Assembly: GCA_002389385.1 (NCBI GenBank)
Contig: DGOK01000036.1
Span: forward strand, 31,071-67,531
Direction of reading: 5' to 3'
DNA length: 36,461 nt
From: Rhodospirillaceae bacterium UBA4468
Lineage (GTDB): Bacteria; Pseudomonadota; Alphaproteobacteria; Rhodospirillales; Casp-alpha2
Shown here piece after piece: positions 24,125-33,221 of this stretch (position 1 is the stretch's first letter; each line of letters opens with the position of its first letter). The position numbers were made by a program, and so were the translations under genes. The notes beneath the pieces are model-generated. The model was not told the origin of the DNA and ran no database searches. It worked only from the letters and a program-made list of their open reading frames with translations.

Positions 24125-24442
24125 ATGCTATACGATCACCGCACCTATATTTGCCGCCCGGGAACGATTAAGAAGCACCTTGAGCTCTATAAAGCACATG
24201 GCATGGAACCCCAAACACGTAATCTTGGCCAGCCGCTGATGTATGCGACAACTGAGACTGGAAATCCAAACGCTTATATTCATATTTGGGCCTACAAAGA
24301 TGCAGCGGATCGGGCAACAAGACGTGCTGCGATGCAGGCTGATCCTGATTGGCAGGAATATCTTCGCATTAGCGCCGAAGCTGGATATTTGGAATCTCAA
24401 TTAAATACACTTTTGACGCCTGTAGATTTTTTTAAATCATAG
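24125..24442 (+). CDS. NIPSNAP-family protein
   Basis: The 105-residue protein matches the NIPSNAP fold, a ferredoxin-like alpha-beta barrel: YDHRTYICRPGTIKKHLELY, PQTRNLGQPLMYATTETGNP, and AYIHIWAYKDAADRATRRAAM followed by DPDWQEYL. The start at 24125 is chosen because AAGGA lies nine bases upstream and the family begins at this point; a longer reading from TTG 24077 lacks support. Molecular function in bacteria is unknown. It lies alone on the plus strand, divergent from the dehydrogenase. Confidence 0.88.
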   Translation: MLYDHRTYICRPGTIKKHLELYKAHGMEPQTRNLGQPLMYATTETGNPNAYIHIWAYKDAADRATRRAAMQADPDWQEYLRISAEAGYLESQLNTLLTPVDFFKS

Positions 24443-24504
24443 GCAGGTACTTGCCTGTTGAGGGTTGGATTCCGTAAATTATGCAACTTGGTGCAGGATT
24501 ATGT

Positions 24505-24510
24505 AGGAGG
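24505..24510 (+). promoter_or_regulatory. Strong ribosome binding site fixing a TTG start
   Basis: AGGAGG is six bases before TTG 24517. It shows that the small lipoprotein starts at TTG rather than at the in-frame ATG 24481, and gives the protein a clean signal sequence. Confidence 0.7.
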
Positions 24511-24516
24511 TGTGTG

Positions 24517-24774
24517 TTGAAAAGTTATTTGGGTGTTATTGCGATTATATCGATACTTTTTGGCACGTCTGCATGTTCAAATCCAAAATCAGCAGAGATT
24601 GTTGCGTCGTCGCCAACGGCAATTACGATTACGACGTTCAGATTTACGGAACCAACCGCTCTGGCCGAGGCTCATTGCGCCAAACATGGGCGTAAAGCCG
24701 TTGTTCAAGGCAGTTCAAAGCTTGGAAACGTGGGGTACAGAACGATGTGGGGGTATGAATGTGTTGAGAAATGA
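24517..24774 (+). CDS. Small predicted lipoprotein, unknown function
   Basis: From TTG 24517 the product has 85 residues. It begins MKSYLGVIAIISILFGTSACSN, a type II signal peptide with lipobox-like GTSAC, so the mature protein would be lipid-anchored through the cysteine near position 20. The mature part (TITTFRFTEPTALAEAHCAKHGRKAVVQGSS) contains the Ala-His-Cys-rich helix seen in small exported proteins of alphaproteobacteria, and a second cysteine near the end (YECVEK) that could form a disulfide with it. The start is chosen for the strong AGGAGG upstream. Function is not known. Confidence 0.75.
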   Translation: MKSYLGVIAIISILFGTSACSNPKSAEIVASSPTAITITTFRFTEPTALAEAHCAKHGRKAVVQGSSKLGNVGYRTMWGYECVEK

Positions 24775-24835
24775 TCTGCGTTGCGGATCATTGCGTAGAT
24801 AAATCATCTGCAATTCTCAATGGACATATCTTATA

Positions 24836-26281
24836 ATGAGCGATAGCGCCCCTACGATTGTTTGGTTTCGCGCCGACCTGCGGGTTGCAGATAATCCCGC
24901 CCTTTTTGAAGCAAGCCGTGGCGATAAGCCTGTTATCGGGCTTTATATCCTTGATGATGAAACCCCCGGTGAGTGGCGTATAGGCGGGGCTGCCAAATGG
25001 TGGCTTCACCATTCCCTGGTCACACTTGAGCAATCACTTGCTAAGATTGGCGGGGCTTTGGTTCTGCGCCAAGGCAACGCGGCTGACATTTTGGCTGAGG
25101 TTGTCCGTGAAACGAATGCGGGCAAAGTTTATTGGAACAGGTGCTACGAGCCGTTCACGATCAAGCGCGACAAAGGCATCAAAGAAACGCTTGTTGATCA
25201 AGGGGTTGAGGCAAAAAGCTTCAATGGCTCGTTGTTGTTCGAGCCTTGGACAATAGAGACCAAGGCAGGCGGCTTTTATAAGGTCTATACCCGGTATTGG
25301 CTCACGTGCCGGGACAAGGGAACGCCTGCACCCCCTTTGGATGCGCCAACGCATCTGACAAAATTTGAAGGCGATGTGAAATCGGACACGCTGGATGATT
25401 GGGCATTGCTTCCGACATCGCCAGACTGGGCTGAAGGACTTCGTGACCGTTGGACACCGGGCGAATCTGGTGCCATGGAACGCCTGGACACGTTCTTGGA
25501 TACGGGCGCCGAGGACTATGATAACTTGCGGAACTTCCCGGCGATCCCCGCAACATCAAACATATCGCCGCATCTTCATATCGGTGATATCAGCCCGCGT
25601 CAGATTTGGAAAATCACCGTGGACCGGCTTGGCTGGACCAAGGAAACAGAGAAGTTTTTGAAAGAAATTGTCTGGCGCGAATTTGCGTATCACGTATTTT
25701 ATTATTTACCAGAGATTCCTGAACAGCCGATGCATAAACGGTTTGATGCGTTTCCGTGGCGTGAAGATACTGCTGCATTAGTCGCATGGCAGACTGGACA
25801 AACCGGATATCCGATGGTGGATGCAGGGATGCGCGAACTTTGGCAAACCGGCCACATGCACAACCGCGTCCGTATGATCACGGCATCATTTTTAGTGAAG
25901 CATCTTTTGTTGCCCTGGCAGCAAGGTGAAGCGTGGTTCTGGGATACGCTGGTAGATGCGGACCTTGCTGTGAACGCGTTTAGCTGGCAATGGGTTGCAG
26001 GTTGCGGGGCAGATGCCGCCCCATATTTTCGTATCTTTAATCCGATCACACAGGGGCAGAAGTTTGATCCTGACGGCACGTATATTCGCACCTACGTGCC
26101 CGAGATCGCTGACTTGCCAGATAAATATCTGCATACACCCTGGGCTGCGCCAGATGATGTCCTGCACGATGCTGGCGTCATAATGGATGAGACATATCCG
26201 CGTCCAATCATCGACCATAAAATGGCGCGTGAACGTGCGCTGGAAGCTTTTAAAGCATTACCGAAGAATACAGTCGACTAG
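24836..26281 (+). CDS. phrA: Deoxyribodipyrimidine photolyase, class I CPD type
   Basis: This 481-residue flavoprotein repairs cyclobutane pyrimidine dimers with blue light. It has the N-terminal antenna domain (IVWFRADLRVADNPAL, GLYILDDE) and the C-terminal FAD-binding domain with LKEIVWREFAYHVFYY, TGYPMVDAGMRELWQTGHMHNRVRM and the signature NAFSWQWVAGCGADAAPYFRIFNP-like stretch near residues 380-405. Length is normal. The class differs from the FeS photolyase at 834-2363. The start codon ATG has no clear ribosome binding site and sits inside TATAAT-like sequence (24832-24837). Confidence 0.95.
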   Translation: MSDSAPTIVWFRADLRVADNPALFEASRGDKPVIGLYILDDETPGEWRIGGAAKWWLHHSLVTLEQSLAKIGGALVLRQGNAADILAEVVRETNAGKVYWNRCYEPFTIKRDKGIKETLVDQGVEAKSFNGSLLFEPWTIETKAGGFYKVYTRYWLTCRDKGTPAPPLDAPTHLTKFEGDVKSDTLDDWALLPTSPDWAEGLRDRWTPGESGAMERLDTFLDTGAEDYDNLRNFPAIPATSNISPHLHIGDISPRQIWKITVDRLGWTKETEKFLKEIVWREFAYHVFYYLPEIPEQPMHKRFDAFPWREDTAALVAWQTGQTGYPMVDAGMRELWQTGHMHNRVRMITASFLVKHLLLPWQQGEAWFWDTLVDADLAVNAFSWQWVAGCGADAAPYFRIFNPITQGQKFDPDGTYIRTYVPEIADLPDKYLHTPWAAPDDVLHDAGVIMDETYPRPIIDHKMARERALEAFKALPKNTVD

Positions 26282-26322
26282 TTAATAATGAGGGTGACGT
26301 AACCTTCGACGGCTAAAAGAGA

Positions 26323-26682
26323 TCAGCCGACAATAGTGAAGCTGATGGCCAAAATCGGCTGACTGCGCACCCGATCAAATGGGACTTTTTTAGATACTTT
26401 CGGGGTCAGCGTGTGCTCGGGGACCTTGTCGCCACGTCGACGTTTGATGGTTTTAATGGTCTCTCGTTCGACGTCTTCAAAGCCCATGCGGAGTGCCACG
26501 AATTCAAGGTAGAACGGGACGACGACGCCAAAGAATAAAATGACAATCCCTGCAAGCCCAAACCATGGCACGTACCCATCCTTGAAAGCGCCACTGAGAA
26601 ATGTTCCGCATAGCACGAACCCGGCACCATTGATGCCGACGAGAAGATGAACCAACCGTCTGCGTTTATCGCGATCAATCAT
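26323..26682 (-). CDS. Small membrane protein, unknown function
   Basis: The 119-residue protein has two hydrophobic segments, about 13-32 (LLVGINGAGFVLCGTFLSG) and 40-62 (FGLAGIVILFFGVVVPFYLEF), followed by a basic tail (TIKTIKRRRGDKVPE). It overlaps the end of prmA by eight bases and is transcribed with it. No known domain was recognised. The topology suggests an inner-membrane protein with a short N-terminus and a cytoplasmic tail. Confidence 0.7.
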   Translation of the reverse strand: MIDRDKRRRLVHLLVGINGAGFVLCGTFLSGAFKDGYVPWFGLAGIVILFFGVVVPFYLEFVALRMGFEDVERETIKTIKRRRGDKVPEHTLTPKVSKKVPFDRVRSQPILAISFTIVG

Positions 26683-27574
26683 GAACGTCAGGCTTTCGCA
26701 TGACCAAGGTCGCCCAGTCGTTCAAGCACCATTGACGCACAAAAACCAACCCATAGGCGCGGTGCTGTGACACAACCCAAGCGGCGTCGCGCTCGAGAAG
26801 GCCGGACAAGATAACGGTGCCACCAGGAGCCAAACTTGCAGCGGTATCTGCTGCCATTCCAATTAGAGGCCGGGCCAAAACGTTGGCGACGATTAAATCA
26901 AAAGGTGCTGCGCCACGTACAACATTGCTTCGATAGCCAACACTTGTTGCAATGTTAACGCGGCCTAGAAGTTTATTGTCGATAGCATTTTGCTTTGTGA
27001 CACGGACAGCTTCCGGATCAATATCAACGGCCAGAACTTTTGCAGGCCAAAGTTTGGCAATGGCAAAAGCCAGAATTCCAGATCCACAACCCAGATCAAG
27101 CGCACGCCCGACGCGTTGCGATTTGGCGACATCAGCTAATGCTTGAAGGCAGGTTCCCGTTGTCGGATGAGTACCTGATCCAAATGCTGTCCCCGCATCA
27201 ATTTTAAAGGCGATGCTTGCAGGGGGCGGTGCATCTTCAAAGTGGCTTGGATAAATAAAGAACCGCCCAATTCGAAGCGGTTCAAATGCAGCCAAATTAT
27301 CAGCCAGCCAGTCACGGGGTGACAAAAATTCAATAGTCAGAGAAGGAAGTTCAATGCCTGTCGCCTGTGCAGCCATAGCAAGACCACCTTCGATTGCAGT
27401 CTGGTCCGGTTCGACATCTGTATAGCCTTCGATCCGCCAAGGCGTGGTCTCATAACCGAATGATGTGACGGCGGCACAAACGCCTTCGAATGCCGCTTCG
27501 AAACCAGCAACGGCGTGTTCAGGGACGGTGACTTCAAGACGCCAAAGGGGGGTGGGTAGAAATGATGGGATCAT
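26675..27574 (-). CDS. prmA: Ribosomal protein L11 methyltransferase
   Basis: PrmA trimethylates lysines and the N-terminus of ribosomal protein L11. The 299-residue protein has the N-terminal L11-recognition domain and a class I SAM domain with GTAFGSGTHPTTGTCLQAL, ALDLGCGSGILAFAIAKL, VLAVDIDPEAVRVTKQNA, FDLIVANVLARPLIGMA and VILSGLL, all diagnostic for PrmA. Its start overlaps the helicase stop by four bases, placing it in one transcription unit with the helicase. Confidence 0.95.
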   Translation of the reverse strand: MIPSFLPTPLWRLEVTVPEHAVAGFEAAFEGVCAAVTSFGYETTPWRIEGYTDVEPDQTAIEGGLAMAAQATGIELPSLTIEFLSPRDWLADNLAAFEPLRIGRFFIYPSHFEDAPPPASIAFKIDAGTAFGSGTHPTTGTCLQALADVAKSQRVGRALDLGCGSGILAFAIAKLWPAKVLAVDIDPEAVRVTKQNAIDNKLLGRVNIATSVGYRSNVVRGAAPFDLIVANVLARPLIGMAADTAASLAPGGTVILSGLLERDAAWVVSQHRAYGLVFVRQWCLNDWATLVMRKPDVHD

Positions 27575-29823
27575 GCGAGTAACACAAAGCTCGCCATGAC
27601 GCGCTTTTGTCCGGCCTTTTCGAAATCGATTTCGAGTTTGTCGCCATCAATAGTCAGGACGCGACCATAGCCAAACTTTTGGTGGAAGATACGTGTGCCA
27701 ACACCAAGACCTTCGCCATCACCCTCGGGTTTAAAGCGCGGTGATTGCGTTGCCTCGACCATGCGGCGGCGGGAACGCCCGACGCCATCGACGTTCGCAA
27801 ACGGATCTTCTGTTTGGTTGAGCATGCCATCACGCCTTGCATAGACGCCACTTTCAGAAAACATGTCGATATGCTCGGCGGGCAATTCATCAACAAACCG
27901 AGATGGTGTCTGACTTTGCCATTGTCCGTAGACACGGCGGTTTGCCGCGAACGACACCATGGCGCGGACACGAGCACGGGTGATTCCGACATAGGCCAAT
28001 CGGCGTTCTTCTTCCAATGACGCCAACCCACCTTCATCCAATGAGCGTTGATTCGGGAACAGCCCTTCTTCCCAACCGGGTAAGAACACGGTTTGAAACT
28101 CGAGGCCTTTTGCACCGTGGAGCGTCATTATATTCACCTTGTCGATGTCGCTGCGCTCTTCGTTTTCCATAACCAGACTAACGTGTTCCAAAAACGCCCC
28201 AAGTGTCTCGAAGTCTTCGAGTGCGACAACTAATTCTTTCAAGTTGTCCAAACGTCCAGGGGCATCTGGGTCCTTTTTAGCGCGCCACATATCAATATAG
28301 CCGCTGTCTTCGAGTATCTGTTTGCAGAGTTCTGCTGGTACTTGCGTTGCAGATTGCATGCGCCAGCGATCAAACATTGCCATGATATCCGTCAAGGCTT
28401 TTCGGGCCTGTGGGCGCAGCTCGTCGGTCTCGGAGAGTGCAGTTATCGCGCGCGTTAATGAGATCCGCTCAGCGCGGGCATAAACGTGAATGACTTGCAG
28501 GCTGGTTTTGCCAATACCACGGGTTGGCGTGTTCACGATCCGCTCAAAGGCCAAGTCATCATCTGGTTGAGAGACAACGCGCAAATACGCGACAGCATCT
28601 CGGATTTCCTGACGTTCATAGAATCGTGGTCCCCCGATCACACGGTAAGGGACGCCCAGAGTGATAAAGCGTTCTTCAAATTCGCGGGTCTGAAAACCAG
28701 CACGAACCAAGACAGCCATATTGCGCAAGTTCTCGCCTTTGACTTGATAGGCCTCGATCTCTTCGCCGATTAATCGGGCCTCTGCTTCGCCGTCCCAGAC
28801 ACCACGCACACGAATTTTCTCACCTTCGTTTACATCGGTCCAAAGGGTTTTCCCAAGCCGTCCTTCATTAAATTTAATAAGTTCGGAAGCGGCTGCGAGA
28901 ATATGTGGTGTTGAGCGATAATTACGCTCAAGGCGGACAACGCGGGCGCCCGGGAAATCTTCTTCGAAACGGAGAATGTTGCCGACTTCAGCACCGCGCC
29001 ATGAATAGATCGACTGATCATCATCGCCGACACAGCAAACATTGCGATGTTCCTGGCCAAGGAGCCGTAGCCATAAGTATTGGGCAACGTTGGTGTCTTG
29101 ATATTCATCGACCAGAACGTATCTGAAGCGGCGTTGATATTGTTTGAGAACCTCAGGGTTTTCCTGAAACAATTTCAAACAAAGCAATAGCAGATCACCG
29201 AAATCTACGGCGTTTAGAGTCTGCAAGCGGGCTTGATAGTCTTGGTAGAGGTCGAGCACTTTGCCATCACCATGCTCGGCATCACTGGTTGGCACTTTGT
29301 CAGGCAAGAACCCGCGATCTTTCCAGCGCTGAATAATCCCAGATATCGCACGAGGCGGATATCGCTTCTCATCGATGTCATGAACATCGAGCAATTGCTT
29401 GATTAAGCGGACTTGATCATCAGCATCCAAAATAGTGAATTTAGGTGTTAGCCCCACCAACTCTGCATTGGCCCGAAGGATACGTGCGCCAATGGCATGG
29501 AAGGTACCAACCCACCAACCTTCGACGGGGCGGCCAACAAGGTGCGAGACGCGTTCCTTCATTTCGCCCGCAGCCTTATTGGTAAAGGTCACGGCGAGCA
29601 TTTCGCCCAGATTTGCGCGATTTTGCATCAGAATGTGCGCAAGGCGCGTTGTTAAAACGCGGGTTTTGCCAGTACCAGCACCGGCCAAGACGAGTACGGG
29701 GCCTTCGATAGCTTCAACGGCTTCGCGCTGGCTTTCATTGAGTCCCTGCAAATAAGGGGCTTCGCGCACGGGTTGGGTGGCGGATGGAGCAGGTTCATCG
29801 GCAAGTTCAAAAGGATCAGACAT
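27571..29823 (-). CDS. uvrD: UvrD/PcrA-family superfamily 1 DNA helicase
   Basis: The 750-residue 3'-5' helicase unwinds DNA in excision and mismatch repair. The motifs follow in order: LNESQREAVEA (Q motif), AGAGTGKT (Walker A, near 47-54), VTFTNKAAGEMKERV (Ia), VDEYQDTN (Walker B), CCVGDDDQSIYSWRGAEVGN (III), LERNYRST (IV), VNIMTLHGAKGLEF (V) and AYVGITRAR (VI). The C-terminal end (GTRIFHQKFGYGRVLTIDGDKLEIDFEKAGQKRVMASF) is the small tail domain typical of PcrA/UvrD. Length is normal. A 39-bp gap separates it from the ClC gene upstream. Confidence 0.95.
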   Translation of the reverse strand: MSDPFELADEPAPSATQPVREAPYLQGLNESQREAVEAIEGPVLVLAGAGTGKTRVLTTRLAHILMQNRANLGEMLAVTFTNKAAGEMKERVSHLVGRPVEGWWVGTFHAIGARILRANAELVGLTPKFTILDADDQVRLIKQLLDVHDIDEKRYPPRAISGIIQRWKDRGFLPDKVPTSDAEHGDGKVLDLYQDYQARLQTLNAVDFGDLLLLCLKLFQENPEVLKQYQRRFRYVLVDEYQDTNVAQYLWLRLLGQEHRNVCCVGDDDQSIYSWRGAEVGNILRFEEDFPGARVVRLERNYRSTPHILAAASELIKFNEGRLGKTLWTDVNEGEKIRVRGVWDGEAEARLIGEEIEAYQVKGENLRNMAVLVRAGFQTREFEERFITLGVPYRVIGGPRFYERQEIRDAVAYLRVVSQPDDDLAFERIVNTPTRGIGKTSLQVIHVYARAERISLTRAITALSETDELRPQARKALTDIMAMFDRWRMQSATQVPAELCKQILEDSGYIDMWRAKKDPDAPGRLDNLKELVVALEDFETLGAFLEHVSLVMENEERSDIDKVNIMTLHGAKGLEFQTVFLPGWEEGLFPNQRSLDEGGLASLEEERRLAYVGITRARVRAMVSFAANRRVYGQWQSQTPSRFVDELPAEHIDMFSESGVYARRDGMLNQTEDPFANVDGVGRSRRRMVEATQSPRFKPEGDGEGLGVGTRIFHQKFGYGRVLTIDGDKLEIDFEKAGQKRVMASFVLLA

Positions 29824-29862
29824 AACTTCGTTATACCATGTCGTCAGTATCTGAAAATGGAC

Positions 29863-31680
29863 CTAATCGACATTGTGTTCTTCATGCCGAACTTTAAGCA
29901 GAGCGCGGTTATACGCGGTCATGACGTCCCGGTGATGGACGCATCCCGTGAAGACTTTAGTATGCGGATCGCGAAGAACGGCAATATGGTCTTCACCCGA
30001 TTCGCGCATCACCCGCATTGCGACCCCTAAATTATCGCCTTCATTCAAGACGGGCGGGTGAGGTCGGGCAATATCAGCCGCGCGGACATGCGCACTACAT
30101 TCGCTATCGAACAACGTCTCGCCGCAATCATGCAGCGTGATGGTGCCAAAAAGCTCACCTGTGGGCTGGACGACAAACAGTTCGCCCGTTGTTGAATGGC
30201 TCAATTTATCGCGGATCTCGTCTATCGGGGTCTCAACCCCAATGGTTTCAGCAGCAACGTTGGTGCCGTGATCCAGGATATGGCGAACCTTGATGGTATC
30301 CAGGACCTCGCGTTCAAAGCCGTCCTTAAGGTTGATATCTCGTCGTTTCAACATTTCAGCAAAGAACGAGCCGCCAAAGAAGTGATGAGTTATCTCTGTT
30401 GATACGACAATCGCCAGCATCACGGCGAGAGATAGTTTATAATCGCCGGTAATCTCAAAAATGATCAATGTCGTTGAAATGGGCGCGCCTAAAACTGCTG
30501 CGGCGACGGCGCCCATGCCGACAACTGTATAGACACCGACGCCTGATGCTAACTCGGGGAAGACATCTGCCGCGATCAATCCATAAGATGAACCAACAGC
30601 GGCACCCAGAACCAAAGCAGGTGAGAACACGCCACCTGAAAAACCAAATCCAAGACAAAGTGCAGTCGCAAGGACTTTTGCCAATCCAATCGCTATCAAC
30701 AGTTTGATTTCAAATTGACCAAGGATGGCCCATTCAACAAACCCGTATCCGACACCCAGGACTTGCGGGAGCCAGACAGCAATAATACCCACGATGCAGC
30801 CAGCGATGGCAGGCTTAAACCAAACGGGGACCGGGATTTTTGCCGCGGCGTCCTGTGCGATAAAAATACTGCGCATCATGATGATGGCGGCAACGGCTGA
30901 GACTATTCCTAAGCCAACGAATGCGGGGAATTCCCAGAAAGATGTAATGTGGTTGTCGCCCAGAAGGAAGGCTGAGACTTCGCCAAAATGAATGTGTGAT
31001 AGTGCCGTGCCTGCGACGCTGGCGACAACAATAGGGGCGAAGGTTTTTAAGGCGTACTGCCCGACGACAACTTCTGTAGCAAAAAGCGCGCCTGCGATTG
31101 GCGCATTGAAAGATGCCGATACGGCAGCGGCGACACCGCAGCCCAATAATGTGCGAGCTAACGAGCGTGATAAATGAAGGCGCCTTGCGACAAATCCTGC
31201 GAGGGATGCGCCCAAATGTACGGCGGGGCCTTCACGGCCGACAGAAGCACCTGATCCGACAGATATAATGCTGGTGATTGCTGAGATAATGCCGACCCGT
31301 GATGACATGTGCCCGGATCGCATGGCGGATGCTTCAACGACATCAGCAACGCCTTGGTTGCGGCCCCCCGGCATGAACTTCCAGGTAATCAAGCCAACAA
31401 CAAGTCCACCGAGTGTGGGTGCTAAAATAAGCTTCCAGGGCTCTACGACAATTTCGTAGCGCGCCAGCATGCTGGTCGTGACGTCGAAGTAAAAAATCTC
31501 GATGGCGTCAATGGCTTCACGCAATCCAATGACAGCCATCCCGGATAAGCAACCGACGCCAAGACCCAAAACAACTAGCAAAAGGTGCTCGTTGTGGATG
31601 GTCTTTCGGAATGCAGACTGAATTTGTCCGTATGTGAATCGCGACTGCGGCATGCCGGCCCTATGCTTTTCTTGGGGCAA
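29863..31680 (-). CDS. ClC-family chloride/proton antiporter with two CBS domains
   Basis: The 605-residue membrane protein has the ClC signature segments: VGSGASVGREGPAVHLGAS with the gating glutamate E150, FNAPIAGALFATEVVV with the inner proton glutamate E203, and GFGFSGGVFSPALVLGAAVG. Presence of both glutamates suggests an H+/Cl- exchanger rather than a channel. About ten hydrophobic stretches fill residues 30-455. A cytoplasmic CBS pair follows (about 465-600; VRHILDHGTNVAAETIGVETPIDEIRD, RAADIARPHPPVLNEGD), a regulatory module that binds adenine nucleotides in related proteins. It lies 92 bp after phoB in the same direction. Confidence 0.94.
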   Translation of the reverse strand: MPQEKHRAGMPQSRFTYGQIQSAFRKTIHNEHLLLVVLGLGVGCLSGMAVIGLREAIDAIEIFYFDVTTSMLARYEIVVEPWKLILAPTLGGLVVGLITWKFMPGGRNQGVADVVEASAMRSGHMSSRVGIISAITSIISVGSGASVGREGPAVHLGASLAGFVARRLHLSRSLARTLLGCGVAAAVSASFNAPIAGALFATEVVVGQYALKTFAPIVVASVAGTALSHIHFGEVSAFLLGDNHITSFWEFPAFVGLGIVSAVAAIIMMRSIFIAQDAAAKIPVPVWFKPAIAGCIVGIIAVWLPQVLGVGYGFVEWAILGQFEIKLLIAIGLAKVLATALCLGFGFSGGVFSPALVLGAAVGSSYGLIAADVFPELASGVGVYTVVGMGAVAAAVLGAPISTTLIIFEITGDYKLSLAVMLAIVVSTEITHHFFGGSFFAEMLKRRDINLKDGFEREVLDTIKVRHILDHGTNVAAETIGVETPIDEIRDKLSHSTTGELFVVQPTGELFGTITLHDCGETLFDSECSAHVRAADIARPHPPVLNEGDNLGVAMRVMRESGEDHIAVLRDPHTKVFTGCVHHRDVMTAYNRALLKVRHEEHNVD

Positions 31681-31772
31681 CTTATCTTGAGCATAGGCCT
31701 GTATTCATTAAAGAAAAGGCTAACGGCGTAAAAATACACGCAGAATGTTGTTAAAGGTCGCTTTATGTCAGT

Positions 31773-32471
31773 TTAGAACTTCTCGGCATCCAGCGAATAC
31801 CCGGCTGAACGGACTGTCCGAATGAGATCGGTTTCATTCTCGGTATTCAATGCTTTGCGTAGTCGGCGGATATGAACATCAACGGTGCGAAGTTCAACAT
31901 AAATATCGCGGCCCCAAACTTTATCAAGCAGCTGTTCACGGGAGAATACGCGTCCGGGCTTTTCCAGGAATGAATGCAGTAAGCGAAATTCTGTTGGGCC
32001 AAGCTTGATGGCTGTGCCGCTCCGTGAAACACGGTGTGACACGAGGTCCATTTCAATATCAGCATATTCAAGGGTGTCACCGGCTTGTTCCGGATGTGCG
32101 CGACGGAGCACAGCTTTAATGCGGGCAGTCAATTCAGCAGGAGAAAATGGCTTTACGATATAATCATCTGCCCCGGTCTCAAGACCCCGGAGGCGGTCAC
32201 TTTCTTCGCCCTTGGCCGTTAACATAATAACTGGCATGGAACGTGTTTCTGATTTTTGGCGTAACTGCCGACATACTTCGATGCCAGACACGTTAGGTAA
32301 CATCCAGTCAAGAACGACCAAGTCTGGAGCTTGTGTCGCAATACTCTCAAGGCCTTCTTCTCCGTCACGTGCGATGCTGACTTCGAAGCCTTCGTTTTCA
32401 AGATTGTAGCGAAGAAGTTCGACCAGCGATGGGTCGTCTTCGATGATTAAAATGTGTGACATACTATCCAT
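31773..32471 (-). CDS. phoB: Phosphate regulon response regulator PhoB
   Basis: PhoB is the transcription activator of the Pho regulon. The N-terminal receiver domain (about 5-122) has the acidic pair in IIEDD, the phospho-acceptor D55 in VVLDWMLP, TAKGEE and the lysine in YIVKPFSP. The C-terminal winged helix of the OmpR type is seen in LGPTEFRLLHSFLEKPGRVFSREQLLDKVWG and VDVHIRRLRKAL. The ATG at 32462 (MSHILI) is an equally possible start. It is last in the operon pst-phoU-phoB; the sensor kinase phoR is not in the window and is often found upstream of pstS. Confidence 0.95.
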   Translation of the reverse strand: MDSMSHILIIEDDPSLVELLRYNLENEGFEVSIARDGEEGLESIATQAPDLVVLDWMLPNVSGIEVCRQLRQKSETRSMPVIMLTAKGEESDRLRGLETGADDYIVKPFSPAELTARIKAVLRRAHPEQAGDTLEYADIEMDLVSHRVSRSGTAIKLGPTEFRLLHSFLEKPGRVFSREQLLDKVWGRDIYVELRTVDVHIRRLRKALNTENETDLIRTVRSAGYSLDAEKF

Positions 32472-32480
32472 TGATCATTC

Positions 32481-33206
32481 TCAATTGTTATTTTTATCGC
32501 TATCATCAATCATAGTGTAGCTTGATTGATCGTCTTTTGGGCGGGTCTCGTCAGGCATTTTTCCATGTACGAGGAAGTAAACATTCTCAGCAATGTTGGT
32601 CGCATGATCGCCAATACGTTCGATGTTCTTGGCAACAAATAAAAGGTGCGTACATGCCGAGATGCTTCTGGGGTCTTCCATCATATACGTCAGCAGCTCG
32701 CGAAATAAGCTGGTGTGCAAGGCGTCTACTTCTTCATCTCGCTGGCGAACATCTTCGGCCAGGTCTGCATTACGCTGCAGGTACGCATCTAATACTGTGT
32801 TGATCATGCCCTGAACGACATCACCCATCCGGGAGATTGTTCTGGCAGGGCCAACGGGTGCTGACTGGGTAATCGCGACGGTACGTTTTGAGATATTCTT
32901 TGAGTAATCGCCAATCCGCTCAATGATGCTGGCAATACGAAGTGCTGTGATGACAACGCGAAGGTCATCGGCCATGGGTTGGCGCAATGCCAGCATGGAA
33001 ATCGTATGCTGATCAACAGCGACCTCGATGGCGTCAATGCGCTTGTCATTGAGGATGACTTTTTCAGCCAATTCTGTATCGCGGCGGATCAGTCCTTTGA
33101 TCGAGTCGGCGAATTGATGCTCGGCGTGTCCTCCCATTTCAGCGATCAAGTTATCGAGCTGATTGAGGTCCTCGTCGAATTTAGTAACGATATGTTCGGT
33201 AACCAT
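32481..33206 (-). CDS. phoU: Phosphate signalling protein PhoU
   Basis: PhoU is a peripheral helical protein that links the Pst transporter to PhoR and keeps the Pho regulon off at high phosphate. The 241-residue protein shows two three-helix repeats, each with the metal-binding E/D motif: RIASIIERIGDYSKNISKR and FVAKNIERIGDHATNIAENVYFLV. It opens HIVTKFDEDLNQLDNLIAEMG, the usual start. GAGG lies upstream of ATG 33206. It is placed between pstB and phoB, with ten or so bases to either neighbour. Confidence 0.95.
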   Translation of the reverse strand: MVTEHIVTKFDEDLNQLDNLIAEMGGHAEHQFADSIKGLIRRDTELAEKVILNDKRIDAIEVAVDQHTISMLALRQPMADDLRVVITALRIASIIERIGDYSKNISKRTVAITQSAPVGPARTISRMGDVVQGMINTVLDAYLQRNADLAEDVRQRDEEVDALHTSLFRELLTYMMEDPRSISACTHLLFVAKNIERIGDHATNIAENVYFLVHGKMPDETRPKDDQSSYTMIDDSDKNNN

Positions 33207-33221
33207 TGCGAATTCCTCTGC

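Noticed and set aside
31681..31772. Pho box between phoB and the ClC gene
   Set aside because: No convincing pair of direct CTGTCAT-like repeats was seen; the operon's Pho box would lie upstream of pstS, outside the window.
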